64,000 bases of DNA, taken from assembly GCA_947455725.1 (NCBI GenBank), contig CANGPL010000002.1:1-64000 (forward strand), written 5' to 3'. The translations under genes and the position numbers were made by a program. Source of the stretch: Hyphomicrobiales bacterium (GTDB lineage: Bacteria > Pseudomonadota > Alphaproteobacteria > Rhizobiales > Beijerinckiaceae). This document shows positions 53,172 to 62,222 of the stretch, one piece after another. The notes beneath the pieces were generated by a model. It was given only the letters and a program-made list of their open reading frames with translations, searched no databases and was not told where the DNA came from. Each line of letters begins with the position of its first letter. The stretch's first letter is position 1.

Positions 53172-54706
53172 TGCCTGGTATGCTTCGTATTTTTTCCCTT
53201 GCTGTGATGAGCATCGCTCTATTGGCGATGGGTCTTTCTATTGTGCAATTGAACAAAGCCGCTGATGGCATTGTGGTGGACAATATCACTATTGGTACAA
53301 TACCGGCGCGTGTGTTTCATCGCCAAGAAAGCGATGCTGCTCCGGTTGTTGTCATCGCGCATGGCTTTGCAGGGTCGCAGCAATTAATGCAGTCCTTTGC
53401 GCTTAGCTTTGCGCGCAATGGCTATATCGCGCTGACGTTTGATTTTGCCGGACATGGCCGTAACCCCGCGCCACTCACCGGCAGCATTACGGAAGAAACC
53501 GGAGCAACCGAAACGCTACTCGCGGAACTCGAAAAAGTTGCGGCTTATGCGCGATCCCTCGGCGATGGGCGGCTGGCCGTGCTCGGCCATTCGATGGCGT
53601 CCGATATTGTTGTGCGCTTTGCGCAGAAGGTGCCGGATATAACGGCGACCATTTCGGTATCCATGTTTTCGCCCGTTGTTACCGCAACGACGCCGCGCAA
53701 TTTGCTCGTGATTGTTGGCGATTGGGAAGGCCTGTTGAAGCAAGAGGCTTTGCGGGCCGTCTCGCTTGCCACCGCACCGCTTGCGGCTCAACCAAGCGTC
53801 AGCTATGGCGAGCCTTTGGATGGCACGGCGCGCGCTGCGGCGTTTATCCCCTATACCGAACATGTGAGCGTGCTCTTTGCGATTGAGAGCATGCGTAACG
53901 CGGTTGAATGGCTAGATGCGTGTTTTGGGTTTCACCGGTTACAACCCATTGCGCTTGATGCGCGCGGCCCTTGGATTGCGCTTTTGATTGCAGGTGCTGT
54001 GTTGCTAGCGTGGCAAGCCTCTCACTCTCTTCCGAAGGTCGCCCTTGAGCCGATCGGTGCCGGATTGAAATGGCAGCGTCTTTGGTTGCCAATATTGTTG
54101 CCCGCGCTGATAACGCCCATTCTCTTGCGCTTTTTGCCGACTCATTTTTTGCCAGTATTGGTTGCCGATTATCTTGCCGTACATTTTGCTTGTTATGGCT
54201 TCATCACATTCACCATGCTGGCTATCACGAAAGGTGCCGGAGATATTTTTACTCTTCGGGCTCGTTCGATGAGTGGGTTGCTAACAGCCGTGTGTCTTGT
54301 TGTAGCCTATGAGGCCATCGCCCTGTTTTGGCCGCTCGATCATTATTTTACAAATTTCATACCGGCCTTTAACCGTATTCCGATTATACTCGCGATGGTG
54401 ATCGGCACGCTATGCTATTTCGTGAGCGATGAATGGCTGACACGCGGGAAAGAGACGGCGCGCGCGGGTTATGCGGCGAGCAAAGTTACTTTTCTCGTCT
54501 CGCTTGGTCTTGCGACTGCGTTTGATTTTGAACGATTGTTTTTTCTCATCATCATCATACCCGTGATCTTACTCTTTTTCTTGATCTTCGGGCTATTCAG
54601 TTCGTGGATTTATCGACGAACGGGCGATCCATTGATTGCCGGATTAGCAAACGCTTTTGCCTTCGCGTGGGCGATCGGTGTCACGTTCCCGATATTAGCC
54701 GGGTAA
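53168..54706 (+). CDS. alpha/beta hydrolase with C-terminal multi-span membrane domain
   Basis: 512 residues. An N-terminal signal anchor, then an alpha/beta hydrolase fold: VVVIAHGFAGSQQLM near 58 (oxyanion loop), FDFAGHGRNPAP, and the nucleophile elbow GHSMASDIV with Ser144 or nearby. From about residue 265 to the end there are roughly six to seven membrane helices, an unusual fusion. ATGATG starts overlap the preceding stop. It is co-translated with the BciB-like protein; esterase or lipid/thioester hydrolysis at the membrane is a reasonable guess only. Confidence 0.78.
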   Translation: MMPGMLRIFSLAVMSIALLAMGLSIVQLNKAADGIVVDNITIGTIPARVFHRQESDAAPVVVIAHGFAGSQQLMQSFALSFARNGYIALTFDFAGHGRNPAPLTGSITEETGATETLLAELEKVAAYARSLGDGRLAVLGHSMASDIVVRFAQKVPDITATISVSMFSPVVTATTPRNLLVIVGDWEGLLKQEALRAVSLATAPLAAQPSVSYGEPLDGTARAAAFIPYTEHVSVLFAIESMRNAVEWLDACFGFHRLQPIALDARGPWIALLIAGAVLLAWQASHSLPKVALEPIGAGLKWQRLWLPILLPALITPILLRFLPTHFLPVLVADYLAVHFACYGFITFTMLAITKGAGDIFTLRARSMSGLLTAVCLVVAYEAIALFWPLDHYFTNFIPAFNRIPIILAMVIGTLCYFVSDEWLTRGKETARAGYAASKVTFLVSLGLATAFDFERLFFLIIIIPVILLFFLIFGLFSSWIYRRTGDPLIAGLANAFAFAWAIGVTFPILAG

Positions 54707-55010
54707 GCGACACCGATGCGATGTCGATTCAATGCCTAGCGTTACAATGCGGTCTGTCATTGTTTCGAGATCGGTATCACGTATTTCTTTTACGAAATGG
54801 AGCGCCATAAGTATTAAATTTCCTTCGCGAGCAAGAAAGACGCGCGGAAAGGCCGAAACCGCCGCCGTGGCGATAATGAATGGGTCTTAGCGTATTGGCG
54901 TAAAGCCAGTACCTTTGGAAAAATCCAAAATTCATCATGGACCGTACTGATGCTATGAGTTTTGTTTGTTAGACGATTCTCCAAAGTCTTATTGAAGGTT
55001 CGAGGTATCC
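54707..55010. other. 304-bp intergenic region upstream of the BLUF gene
   Basis: No gene is recognisable. TTTGGA-AAAA-TCCAAA (54914-54929) is a 6-4-6 inverted repeat 82 bases upstream of the BLUF start, a possible operator. Otherwise nothing specific. Confidence 0.4.
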
Positions 55011-55433
55011 GTGTTGCAGCTCATCTATACAAGTCGGGAATTCCGCCCTTTAAGCGATGCGGACCTAAAGCGTTTGGTCGCACATAGCCGCGCGCGAAAT
55101 GCGAAGGAGCATGTGACCGGATTTTTATATTATTCGAACGGCACGTTCTTGCAGCTGTTAGAGGGGGATGACGCAACCGTTGAAGCGACGTTTGCGCGCA
55201 TCCAAGACGATTTTCGCCATGTTGATCCGAAGATTATTTACAAGGACAACACGGCAACCGAACGGATGTTTGAGGATTGGAGCATGGAGATTGCCGATCC
55301 AAAATCGACATCAACGATCATGCGTGGCTTTTTTCAAACCGATAAAGATCTTGATCTGACAAAGCTTGATGCTGAAAAGGCCTTGCTGTTGCTCGAAGCA
55401 TTCCGCGGGATTCATACCTCACGCTTGCTTTGA
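55011..55433 (+). CDS. BLUF domain blue-light photoreceptor
   Basis: 140 residues from GTG 55011 with GAGG close upstream. The flavin-binding residues are present: Tyr6 (LIYTSR), Asn30, Gln48 (FLQLLEG), Trp90 and Met92 (DWSM). Short BLUF proteins sense blue light through a flavin hydrogen-bond switch and signal by protein-protein contact. There is no attached output domain, so a partner protein is needed. It stands alone, two bases from the convergent uxuB stop. Confidence 0.92.
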   Translation: MLQLIYTSREFRPLSDADLKRLVAHSRARNAKEHVTGFLYYSNGTFLQLLEGDDATVEATFARIQDDFRHVDPKIIYKDNTATERMFEDWSMEIADPKSTSTIMRGFFQTDKDLDLTKLDAEKALLLLEAFRGIHTSRLL

Positions 55434-55435
55434 AT

Positions 55436-56890
55436 TTATATCGATAGCCTGCCTTCGGCCAAGGCGCGATATGCTGCGATAATCGGCTCACGGAAATGCG
55501 AATTTTTCGGCAACTCCCGGCCAAAGATTTTCTCAACGGCGAGGATGGCATCTACTGCTTTTACGGCATCCGCACCCGCTGCATCTAAACGTGCCTTTAA
55601 TTCGGGTGCTAACGGATCTCTCAATTCAAGTGGCGCGCCATGACGATCATAGCCAGATGCAAAATGCATAAAAGCCGCAAGCCCGAATGCTATGCGCCCT
55701 AAAGGCAGGCCTTTATTAAACCGATCGCGTGCGGTGCTTAAAAAACGTTGCGGGATTTTTTGCGAACTGTCGGACGCGATTTGAACAAGACGATGCTTGA
55801 GCTCGGGATTTCTAAATCGATGAAGCAAGGCCGTTCGATAGGCTGGCACATCGGCGCCATCGGGAACGACCAAGATCGGCGTTACGTCTTCAACCATGAA
55901 GGCTTCGACGAAGGATGCAAGCGCATGATCCGCCATGGCGTCCGCAACCGTTGCATGGCCCGATAAAGAGCCAATGAGCGCCAGCATGGAATGAGCGCCG
56001 TTGAGCAAACGAAGCTTCATCGTTTCAAAGGGTGTCACATCTTTAACCGTTTGCGCGCCCATGCGACCCCAATCGGGGCGGCCTTCGGGGAAATGATCTT
56101 CGATCACCCATTGGGTGAAAGGCTCGGTGACGATAGGCCATGCATCATTGACGCCAAGGGCTTTAGAGACCATGGCACGGTCTTCATCGACCGTGTGCGG
56201 CACAATGCGATCCACCATTGTGGAGGGAAAGGCGACATGCTCCGCACTATAGGCACCAAGCTGCGGATCGATGCGCGTTGCCAACGCGATGATCAAAGCG
56301 CGAAGCTTCTCGCCGTTTGAAACAAGATTATCGCATGACATAACGGTGAAGGGTTTTAATCCCCGCTCGCGCCTTTGCTTTAACGCCGCAACGATAAAGC
56401 CCGGCGCTGAGATCGGTTCATTCAAATGCGCGATGTCATGCACAATGTCTGGGTGGGCCATATCAAGTGCGCCCGACGATGGATCAATACAATAGCCCTT
56501 CTCGGTAACAGTGAGCGAGACGATTTTAACATCCGGGTGGGCCATCGCTTCGACAAGGGCGGCGGGATTTTCAGGGGCAACCATGAGGCTCACAACCGAG
56601 CCGATCACCCGATACTCGGTGCCCTCGCCGCTTCTCGACGCAACGGTATAGAGACCATCTTGAGGCGTTAACGCATCGCGCGTTTGGGGCGATCTGAGAC
56701 TCGCACCCAATATGCCCCAGCGAAGGTCGCCTTCATTAAGGCAGGCATCAGTATAGACGGCTTGATGCGCGCGGTGAAAGCCACCAATGCCTAAATGGAC
56801 AATGCCGATTTTAACCTGTCCGCGATCATAGGTAGGGCGTTGAATAGAGGCAGGTAAAGCAGCGAGCGCGGAAACAGAAAGCTGCTTCAC
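55436..56890 (-). CDS. uxuB: fructuronate reductase/mannitol dehydrogenase family protein
   Basis: 484 residues. IVHLGIGGFHRAHQAVYTD near residue 30 is the nucleotide-binding signature of the long-chain mannitol-dehydrogenase family, followed by the LLNGAHSMLALIG catalytic region around 295. Beside uxuA and uxaC the expected role is D-fructuronate to D-mannonate with NADH. Start overlaps the uxuA stop by four bases; last gene of the hexuronate operon. Confidence 0.88.
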   Translation of the reverse strand: MKQLSVSALAALPASIQRPTYDRGQVKIGIVHLGIGGFHRAHQAVYTDACLNEGDLRWGILGASLRSPQTRDALTPQDGLYTVASRSGEGTEYRVIGSVVSLMVAPENPAALVEAMAHPDVKIVSLTVTEKGYCIDPSSGALDMAHPDIVHDIAHLNEPISAPGFIVAALKQRRERGLKPFTVMSCDNLVSNGEKLRALIIALATRIDPQLGAYSAEHVAFPSTMVDRIVPHTVDEDRAMVSKALGVNDAWPIVTEPFTQWVIEDHFPEGRPDWGRMGAQTVKDVTPFETMKLRLLNGAHSMLALIGSLSGHATVADAMADHALASFVEAFMVEDVTPILVVPDGADVPAYRTALLHRFRNPELKHRLVQIASDSSQKIPQRFLSTARDRFNKGLPLGRIAFGLAAFMHFASGYDRHGAPLELRDPLAPELKARLDAAGADAVKAVDAILAVEKIFGRELPKNSHFREPIIAAYRALAEGRLSI

Positions 56891-58074
56891 GTTAGCCGCT
56901 CCACTGCCCGCATGACGCCGCGCAACTCGCCTAAGCCTTTCAAGCGGCCAATGGCGGTGTAGCCGGGTGTCGTTTTCTTTTTAAGATCGTCGAGCATACG
57001 ATGGCCATGATCCGGACGGAAGGGGATTTTACCCTTCGCGTCGCGTTTACGATCCTCTTGGATGAGCGCGCTGATCACGCCCACCATATCGACATCGCCA
57101 TCGAGGTGATCGGCTTCGATGAAGGAAAGCGGATTATCAAGATCACGCTTTGTCGCGCGAAGATGCACGAAATGGATGCGGGATGCGAAATGTTGTGCAA
57201 TAGCGACCAAATCATTATCGGGCCGCACCCCTAAGGAACCGGTGCAGAAGCAAATGCCGTTTGAAGCACTCGGCACCGCATCAAACAGCGCCTGATAATC
57301 CGCAGCGTTGGAGGCAACACGCGGCAAGCCAAACAAAGAGCGCGGCGGATCATCCGGATGCAGCGTGAGTTTAACGCCCAATTTTTCTGCCGCCGGTGTG
57401 ACGGCTTCAAGAAATTCAATGAGATGTTGCCGCAAGATTTTTGCATCGATCATGCGGTAAGCGATGAGTTTTTCGCGAAAACCTTCAATCGTCAGCGGCT
57501 CTGTGGTCGAGCCTGGCAAGGCACTGGCGATGACCATAATGAGATAATCAATGTCTTCTTGTGACATGGCTTCAAAGACCGCGTCGGCGCGGGCTTTTGT
57601 GGCATCATCATAATCCGCTTCTGCACCCGGGCGCTTCAAAATATGGAGCTCGAACGCGGCAAATCGATCTTGATCGAAGCGAAGACAGGTTGCACCTGTG
57701 GGCAATGGGTAATCAAGATCCGTACGCGTCCAATCGACGACGGGCATGAAATTGTAGCAGACGGTTTTAATGTCATTGCGGGCGACGGCTTCGAGGCTTG
57801 CGATCCAGCCTTCAATGGAGGCTTTAGCACCTTTGCCCAAGCGCTTTACATCGTCGGGCACGGGGATGCTCTCAACGATTGACCAGGTAAGCGGCGTGCG
57901 CCCCGCAGGTGTTGTATCGATCAGATTTTTCCGCTCGGCAACGGCTGCCTCTGTCCATACTTCTCCCGGCTTTAACTGGTGGAGTGCGTTGACGATGTCG
58001 GTCGCGCCCGCTTGGCGCACATCATCTAAACTCACCGGATCATGAGGCCCGAACCAACGCCATGCTTGTTTCAT
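56887..58074 (-). CDS. uxuA: mannonate dehydratase
   Basis: 395 residues, the xylose-isomerase-like UxuA. WRWFGPHDPVSL at the N-terminus, CFCTGSLGVRPDNDL with the metal-binding Cys near 265, HFVHLRATKRD, and DHGHRML near 360 match the family's Mn ligands. It dehydrates D-mannonate to 2-keto-3-deoxygluconate. A KDG kinase and aldolase are not in this window. Confidence 0.93.
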   Translation of the reverse strand: MKQAWRWFGPHDPVSLDDVRQAGATDIVNALHQLKPGEVWTEAAVAERKNLIDTTPAGRTPLTWSIVESIPVPDDVKRLGKGAKASIEGWIASLEAVARNDIKTVCYNFMPVVDWTRTDLDYPLPTGATCLRFDQDRFAAFELHILKRPGAEADYDDATKARADAVFEAMSQEDIDYLIMVIASALPGSTTEPLTIEGFREKLIAYRMIDAKILRQHLIEFLEAVTPAAEKLGVKLTLHPDDPPRSLFGLPRVASNAADYQALFDAVPSASNGICFCTGSLGVRPDNDLVAIAQHFASRIHFVHLRATKRDLDNPLSFIEADHLDGDVDMVGVISALIQEDRKRDAKGKIPFRPDHGHRMLDDLKKKTTPGYTAIGRLKGLGELRGVMRAVERLT

Positions 58075-58086
58075 CGACGATATCCT

Positions 58087-58950
58087 TTAAGCGCGGGCCT
58101 GCTTGCCGCGCGTTACCATTTGAGTTGGATTAATAAACCGCAAAGCGATAATCAACCAGATGAGTGTAATCGCCATATAAATAACGGCCATGGCATCAAT
58201 CGATTGCACCGCTCGTACCCCTGCGGCAAATACGGAATAATAGAGTGCGACAACGAGCGTTTGGCTTGTGGGACCGGATACCAAGAACGTCAATTCAAAC
58301 ATAGCAATCGTTCTGACCAGCACCAAAAGAAGCGCGGCTAAGACGCCGGGTAATAGCAAGGGCAATAACACCGTCCAGAAAAGACGAAGCGTACCGGCGC
58401 CGAAAACGCGGGCCGCGGCCTCGATCCGCGGATCGATCTGCTCGATGAACGGGATCATGACTAAAATAACGAATGGCACGGTGGGTACGAGATTGGCGAG
58501 AATAACACCGATTAATGAGCCGCCAAGCCCTGCTTGATAGAGTACCGTCGCTAACGGTATGCCATAGGTGATCGGGGGCACGAGCATGGGCAAGAGAAAG
58601 AGCAGCATCACCGCGCGTTTGCCGATAAAATCACGCCGCGCCATCGCGTAGGCTGCGGGTACGCCTAATAATCCCGATAATAAGACGACGGCTCCGACCA
58701 CTTGGAACGTGGTGAATAAAATATCGCTGAGTTGAAACTCGGACCACGCGGAGACGTACCAATTGGTTGTTAACCCGCTCGGCAACCAAGAGCGCAACCA
58801 TCTTGTGGCAAAGGAGCTCATTAAAACAGAGCCGATAATGCCAAAAAGATTCACGATGAAAAAAATCAATAAGGTCCAAATCGAAATAATCCAAAGCCGC
58901 GAACCGATATCGCGTATATGCCGTGAACCTTGCGATGCCGTATCTGACAT
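58087..58950 (-). CDS. ABC transporter permease, PotC/second subunit type
   Basis: 287 residues, about six membrane helices. EAA motif IEAAARVFGAGTLRLFWTVLLP near 182. Same family as the permeases of spermidine/putrescine and iron/thiamine importers. Co-transcribed with the adjacent permease (four bases apart) and the ATPase in the hexuronate operon. Confidence 0.87.
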   Translation of the reverse strand: MSDTASQGSRHIRDIGSRLWIISIWTLLIFFIVNLFGIIGSVLMSSFATRWLRSWLPSGLTTNWYVSAWSEFQLSDILFTTFQVVGAVVLLSGLLGVPAAYAMARRDFIGKRAVMLLFLLPMLVPPITYGIPLATVLYQAGLGGSLIGVILANLVPTVPFVILVMIPFIEQIDPRIEAAARVFGAGTLRLFWTVLLPLLLPGVLAALLLVLVRTIAMFELTFLVSGPTSQTLVVALYYSVFAAGVRAVQSIDAMAVIYMAITLIWLIIALRFINPTQMVTRGKQARA

Positions 58951-58954
58951 AGGA

Positions 58955-59842
58955 TTAACCTTTCGCGCCTGCAGCAGGGCCGCGATAAAATAAAGACCGT
59001 GACATCAACACAATCACAACAACGATCAGTTGAAATGCTCCCATGATCATCGCAATGGCGGAGGCCAAGGAATAATCATATTGCTCAAAGGCTGCTTCAT
59101 AGGCCGCAATGGAAATGACGCGGGTTGGGCCGGCCGGCGCGCCTAACAAGACCGCTGACGGGAAGACCGAATAGGCTTGCACGAAGCTCAGGCAAAACGT
59201 GATCGCCAAGCCCGGTACGAGCAAGGGTAGAAAGATGGTTCTAAAGCGGGCTGCCGCGCGCGCGCCAAGCGTGGCGGCTGCATTTTCTAGCGCGACATCG
59301 ATACCGCTGACATAGGATAGCGTGAGAAGAAAGGTGAAGGGGAAACCGGTGATCACCAAGGATAAAAAGACACCCCAATAATTATGGACAAGTTTGACGG
59401 ATGAAGGCGAACCCAAGCCAAAAAGCGAAAGCGTCCGAATGAACCATCCTTGCGGCCCGAAATAATTCAACATGCCTTCCGCGACCAAAACCGTTCCGAG
59501 GGTAATCGGTAAAACAAGGATGGTGGTGATCAGCCGCTGATGCTGCATCCGACGCACTCGAAAGGCGACGGGGACAGCGGCCAGAAGATTAATCGCTGTG
59601 ACGGGCAAGGCCAAAGCCAAGGTCGTGGCAATGGTTTGATATAAAAAGGGGTCGCTGAAAAAATGAAAATAATTGCCGAGCCATGTGCCATCTTTGGGTC
59701 TGAGACTCAATACGAGCCCATAGCCAAAGGGGTAAAGAAACAACGCCGCTAACAACAAAAGCGCGGGAATAACGAGCAAGGTTACGCCATCAAAGCCATG
59801 CGCGGCGGCTCTCGTTCGGAAGGGAATAGGTGCGCTGCTCAT
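58955..59842 (-). CDS. ABC transporter permease, PotB/first subunit type
   Basis: 295 residues with about six membrane helices. EAA motif VALENAAATLGARAAARFRT followed by IFLPLLVPGLAITF. Start overlaps the ATPase stop by four bases. Forms the heterodimeric channel with the next permease. Confidence 0.87.
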   Translation of the reverse strand: MSSAPIPFRTRAAAHGFDGVTLLVIPALLLLAALFLYPFGYGLVLSLRPKDGTWLGNYFHFFSDPFLYQTIATTLALALPVTAINLLAAVPVAFRVRRMQHQRLITTILVLPITLGTVLVAEGMLNYFGPQGWFIRTLSLFGLGSPSSVKLVHNYWGVFLSLVITGFPFTFLLTLSYVSGIDVALENAAATLGARAAARFRTIFLPLLVPGLAITFCLSFVQAYSVFPSAVLLGAPAGPTRVISIAAYEAAFEQYDYSLASAIAMIMGAFQLIVVVIVLMSRSLFYRGPAAGAKG

Positions 59843-60921
59843 TCCGCTTGCCCATCATATAAGAGGACCTTGGATGGATCGGCGTGTAATCGGATCGATT
59901 CGCCAGCGGCGACTGGGCGCTCAGATCGGAAAAATAATTCCATGCCATTTGCTGCGCGCGCCGACCCGAAGAAATCACGCCCGCGATATTCAATGGCCTC
60001 AATCACCGCTTCGATGCCCTTTTGATGATCTTCAGCGGGAATGAGATCATCCGGGCGGATCATCGCGGTTACATCATGACCGCTCATCGGTGTCATAGTG
60101 ACGCCTTCGAACATTGTTCCTGAGACGTCAATCGTGATGGCCTGATGAATCGGAGCATTCGATACACCGGCAATCTTGCCATGAATGCGATTTCTAAAAC
60201 CCATGAATTCGGCGACATCGATCCGAGCAGGTCGGAGATAAAGATCTTCCGGCGTTCCGACCTGACGGATCATGCCATCGCGTAGCACAACAATGCGATC
60301 GGCCATGGACAGCGCTTCATCTTGGTCATGGGTGACGTAAATTGTAATACCGCCAAGGCCTTTGTGAATGCGACGTATTTCTTGTCGCATTTCGAGGCGC
60401 AATTTAGCATCGAGATTGGAGAGCGGCTCATCCATCAAAACAAGCGGAGGATCAATCGCAATCGCGCGTGCAATAGCGACCCGCTGTTGTTGCCCACCCG
60501 ACAGTTGTCCGGGCAATTTATCGGCTTGGCTTTCTAGTCGTACGGTTTTGATGGCGGCGTCAACCCGACGCTCTAATTCGGCTTTTGTTACACCGCGCAT
60601 TCTAAGACCATAACCAATGTTACCGCGAACCGTCATATGCGGAAACAATGCATAGTTTTGAAACACCATGCCAAAGCCACGATCTTCAACGGCTAAGGTA
60701 TCAATACGAATATCATCCAGCCAGATGGTTCCAGACGTTGTTGTGAGTAAGCCCGCGATGCAATTGAGCGCGGTTGATTTTCCGCAGCCCGACGGGCCCA
60801 AAAGGGCTACAAATTCGCCGCGCTTAATTTCAAGCGTTAAATCGCGTAGCGCATTCATGGCACCAAAGGTTCGGCCCACATGGTCAAGTCGCAAGGACTG
60901 AAAGGAATTGCGAGCGCTCAT
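59839..60921 (-). CDS. ABC transporter ATP-binding protein, PotA-like
   Basis: 360 residues. Walker A GPSGCGKST, signature LSGGQQQRVAIARA, Walker B VLMDEPLSNLD, and a C-terminal TOBE regulatory domain from about 280. Spermidine/iron/molybdate-class ATPase. In the hexuronate operon between the binding protein and the permeases, downstream of the internal terminator. Confidence 0.9.
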   Translation of the reverse strand: MSARNSFQSLRLDHVGRTFGAMNALRDLTLEIKRGEFVALLGPSGCGKSTALNCIAGLLTTTSGTIWLDDIRIDTLAVEDRGFGMVFQNYALFPHMTVRGNIGYGLRMRGVTKAELERRVDAAIKTVRLESQADKLPGQLSGGQQQRVAIARAIAIDPPLVLMDEPLSNLDAKLRLEMRQEIRRIHKGLGGITIYVTHDQDEALSMADRIVVLRDGMIRQVGTPEDLYLRPARIDVAEFMGFRNRIHGKIAGVSNAPIHQAITIDVSGTMFEGVTMTPMSGHDVTAMIRPDDLIPAEDHQKGIEAVIEAIEYRGRDFFGSARAANGMELFFRSERPVAAGESIRLHADPSKVLLYDGQAE

Positions 60922-60961
60922 GATGACAACCTTTATGGGACTGAGTTTAAGATGTGCCGTG

Positions 60962-61001
60962 AAAAAAGGGCCGCTTCATTCAGGCAAAGAATGAAGCGGC
61001 C
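60962..61001 (-). terminator. internal terminator/attenuator of the hexuronate operon
   Basis: GGCCGCTTCATTC (60969-60981) pairs with GAATGAAGCGGCC (60989-61001): a perfect 13-bp stem around a 7-base loop. Six A at 60962-60967 on the plus strand give the U-run on the minus-strand transcript. It lies between the binding-protein gene and the ATPase gene, so it should lower expression of the membrane parts relative to the binding protein. Confidence 0.9.
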
Positions 61002-61009
61002 GTTCTATT

Positions 61010-62197
61010 TTACTTTGTTTTCTTTGCGCCGATCTCTTCGTCCCACCGACGGAAAGCGAGAACCATTTGCGATGGCTCTAGAGGGAGCTCTAATGGCGCG
61101 CTGGCAATCAGCGCTTCGTATTCGGAACGACCAAACTCCTTAATGGCCGCTTGGCTTTCAGCAGGCGCCATATCAAGCGTTACGCCCTTAACGGCGGGGC
61201 CTGGATAGAAATAGCCCTTATCATAGGTGACGGCCTGCTGTGCGGGCTCCAACAAGAAGGACATCAGATCGAGAAGGACCGACAATTTTTCAGCCGAAAG
61301 GCCCTTTGGTACGCACATATAATGCGCATCCGTTACCCAATGGAATCCTTTAAGCGTTGCAATGCTCGCTTCCTTCGGGACAACGCCTAACACGCGCGGG
61401 TTAATGTCCCATCCGGTTGTCGACACAATCATATCACGTGTGCCTTCGCCAAGCTCTTTCATCGTAGCACCGGTACCCGTCGGATAATATTCGATGCCCT
61501 CACCCAAAGCCTTTAGATAGGCCCATGTCTTATCCCATCCCTTGATCGGATCCTTCGGATTTGAATCGCCCAGAATATAGGGCAGCCCCATCATAAAGGT
61601 ACGGCCCGGACCTGAATTGGCGGGACGCGCATATAGAAACCGATTTGGATTTTGCTTTGTAAAATCGAGAAGCTCTTCAGCGGTCTTTGGCGGCGTCTTA
61701 ACACGATCGGGCATATATTCGAGAAGCGGCCCTGATGGGTAATAGGTGACAACAACGCCCTGCCCTTTTGCCAAGCCCTGCATGGCTGCTGCGCCGGGAA
61801 GATAAATATCATTCAGCTTTGGAAGATTAGCGTCTTGATCAGGAACGAGACTAATCCAAAGCCCTTGATCAAGGCCCGCTGAAAGCGCGTCCGTGCCCGT
61901 TAATACCAAATCAATATCGACTTTACCCGCATCTTGCTGCGCTTTGATTTTACCCGGTAGTTCTGGCGCAGGCGCTTTGGTAAACGTGATCTTTGAGACA
62001 AAATTCGGCTTTGCTTTTTGATAGGCTTCGATAGCAGGCTGAGTGAGTGCAAGATTGCCTGCAACATCGACGATGTTGAGCGTGACAGGTGCTACCGGCG
62101 GATTAGCTGCAAAAGCGCGTAAGGGCGAAAGCCCAAAAGCCGCCATACCGGCAGCACTGCCCAAAAGCCCACGACGCGTGATGTTAAAACTATTCAT
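61010..62197 (-). CDS. extracellular solute-binding protein, Tat-exported
   Basis: 395 residues. The N-terminus has a twin-arginine signal (NITRRGLLGSAAGMAAFG, cleavage near AFA at about 30). The fold is the PotD/AfuA-type binding protein (TLNIVDVAGNLALTQPAIEAY, then LVLTGTDALSAGLDQGLW). It is the solute receptor of the importer encoded just downstream. Its place between uxaC and the transporter genes suggests an acidic sugar, but the protein family more often binds polyamines or iron. Confidence 0.87.
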   Translation of the reverse strand: MNSFNITRRGLLGSAAGMAAFGLSPLRAFAANPPVAPVTLNIVDVAGNLALTQPAIEAYQKAKPNFVSKITFTKAPAPELPGKIKAQQDAGKVDIDLVLTGTDALSAGLDQGLWISLVPDQDANLPKLNDIYLPGAAAMQGLAKGQGVVVTYYPSGPLLEYMPDRVKTPPKTAEELLDFTKQNPNRFLYARPANSGPGRTFMMGLPYILGDSNPKDPIKGWDKTWAYLKALGEGIEYYPTGTGATMKELGEGTRDMIVSTTGWDINPRVLGVVPKEASIATLKGFHWVTDAHYMCVPKGLSAEKLSVLLDLMSFLLEPAQQAVTYDKGYFYPGPAVKGVTLDMAPAESQAAIKEFGRSEYEALIASAPLELPLEPSQMVLAFRRWDEEIGAKKTK

Positions 62198-62222
62198 GTT
62201 TCTCTCCCTGTTTTGTTTTAAA

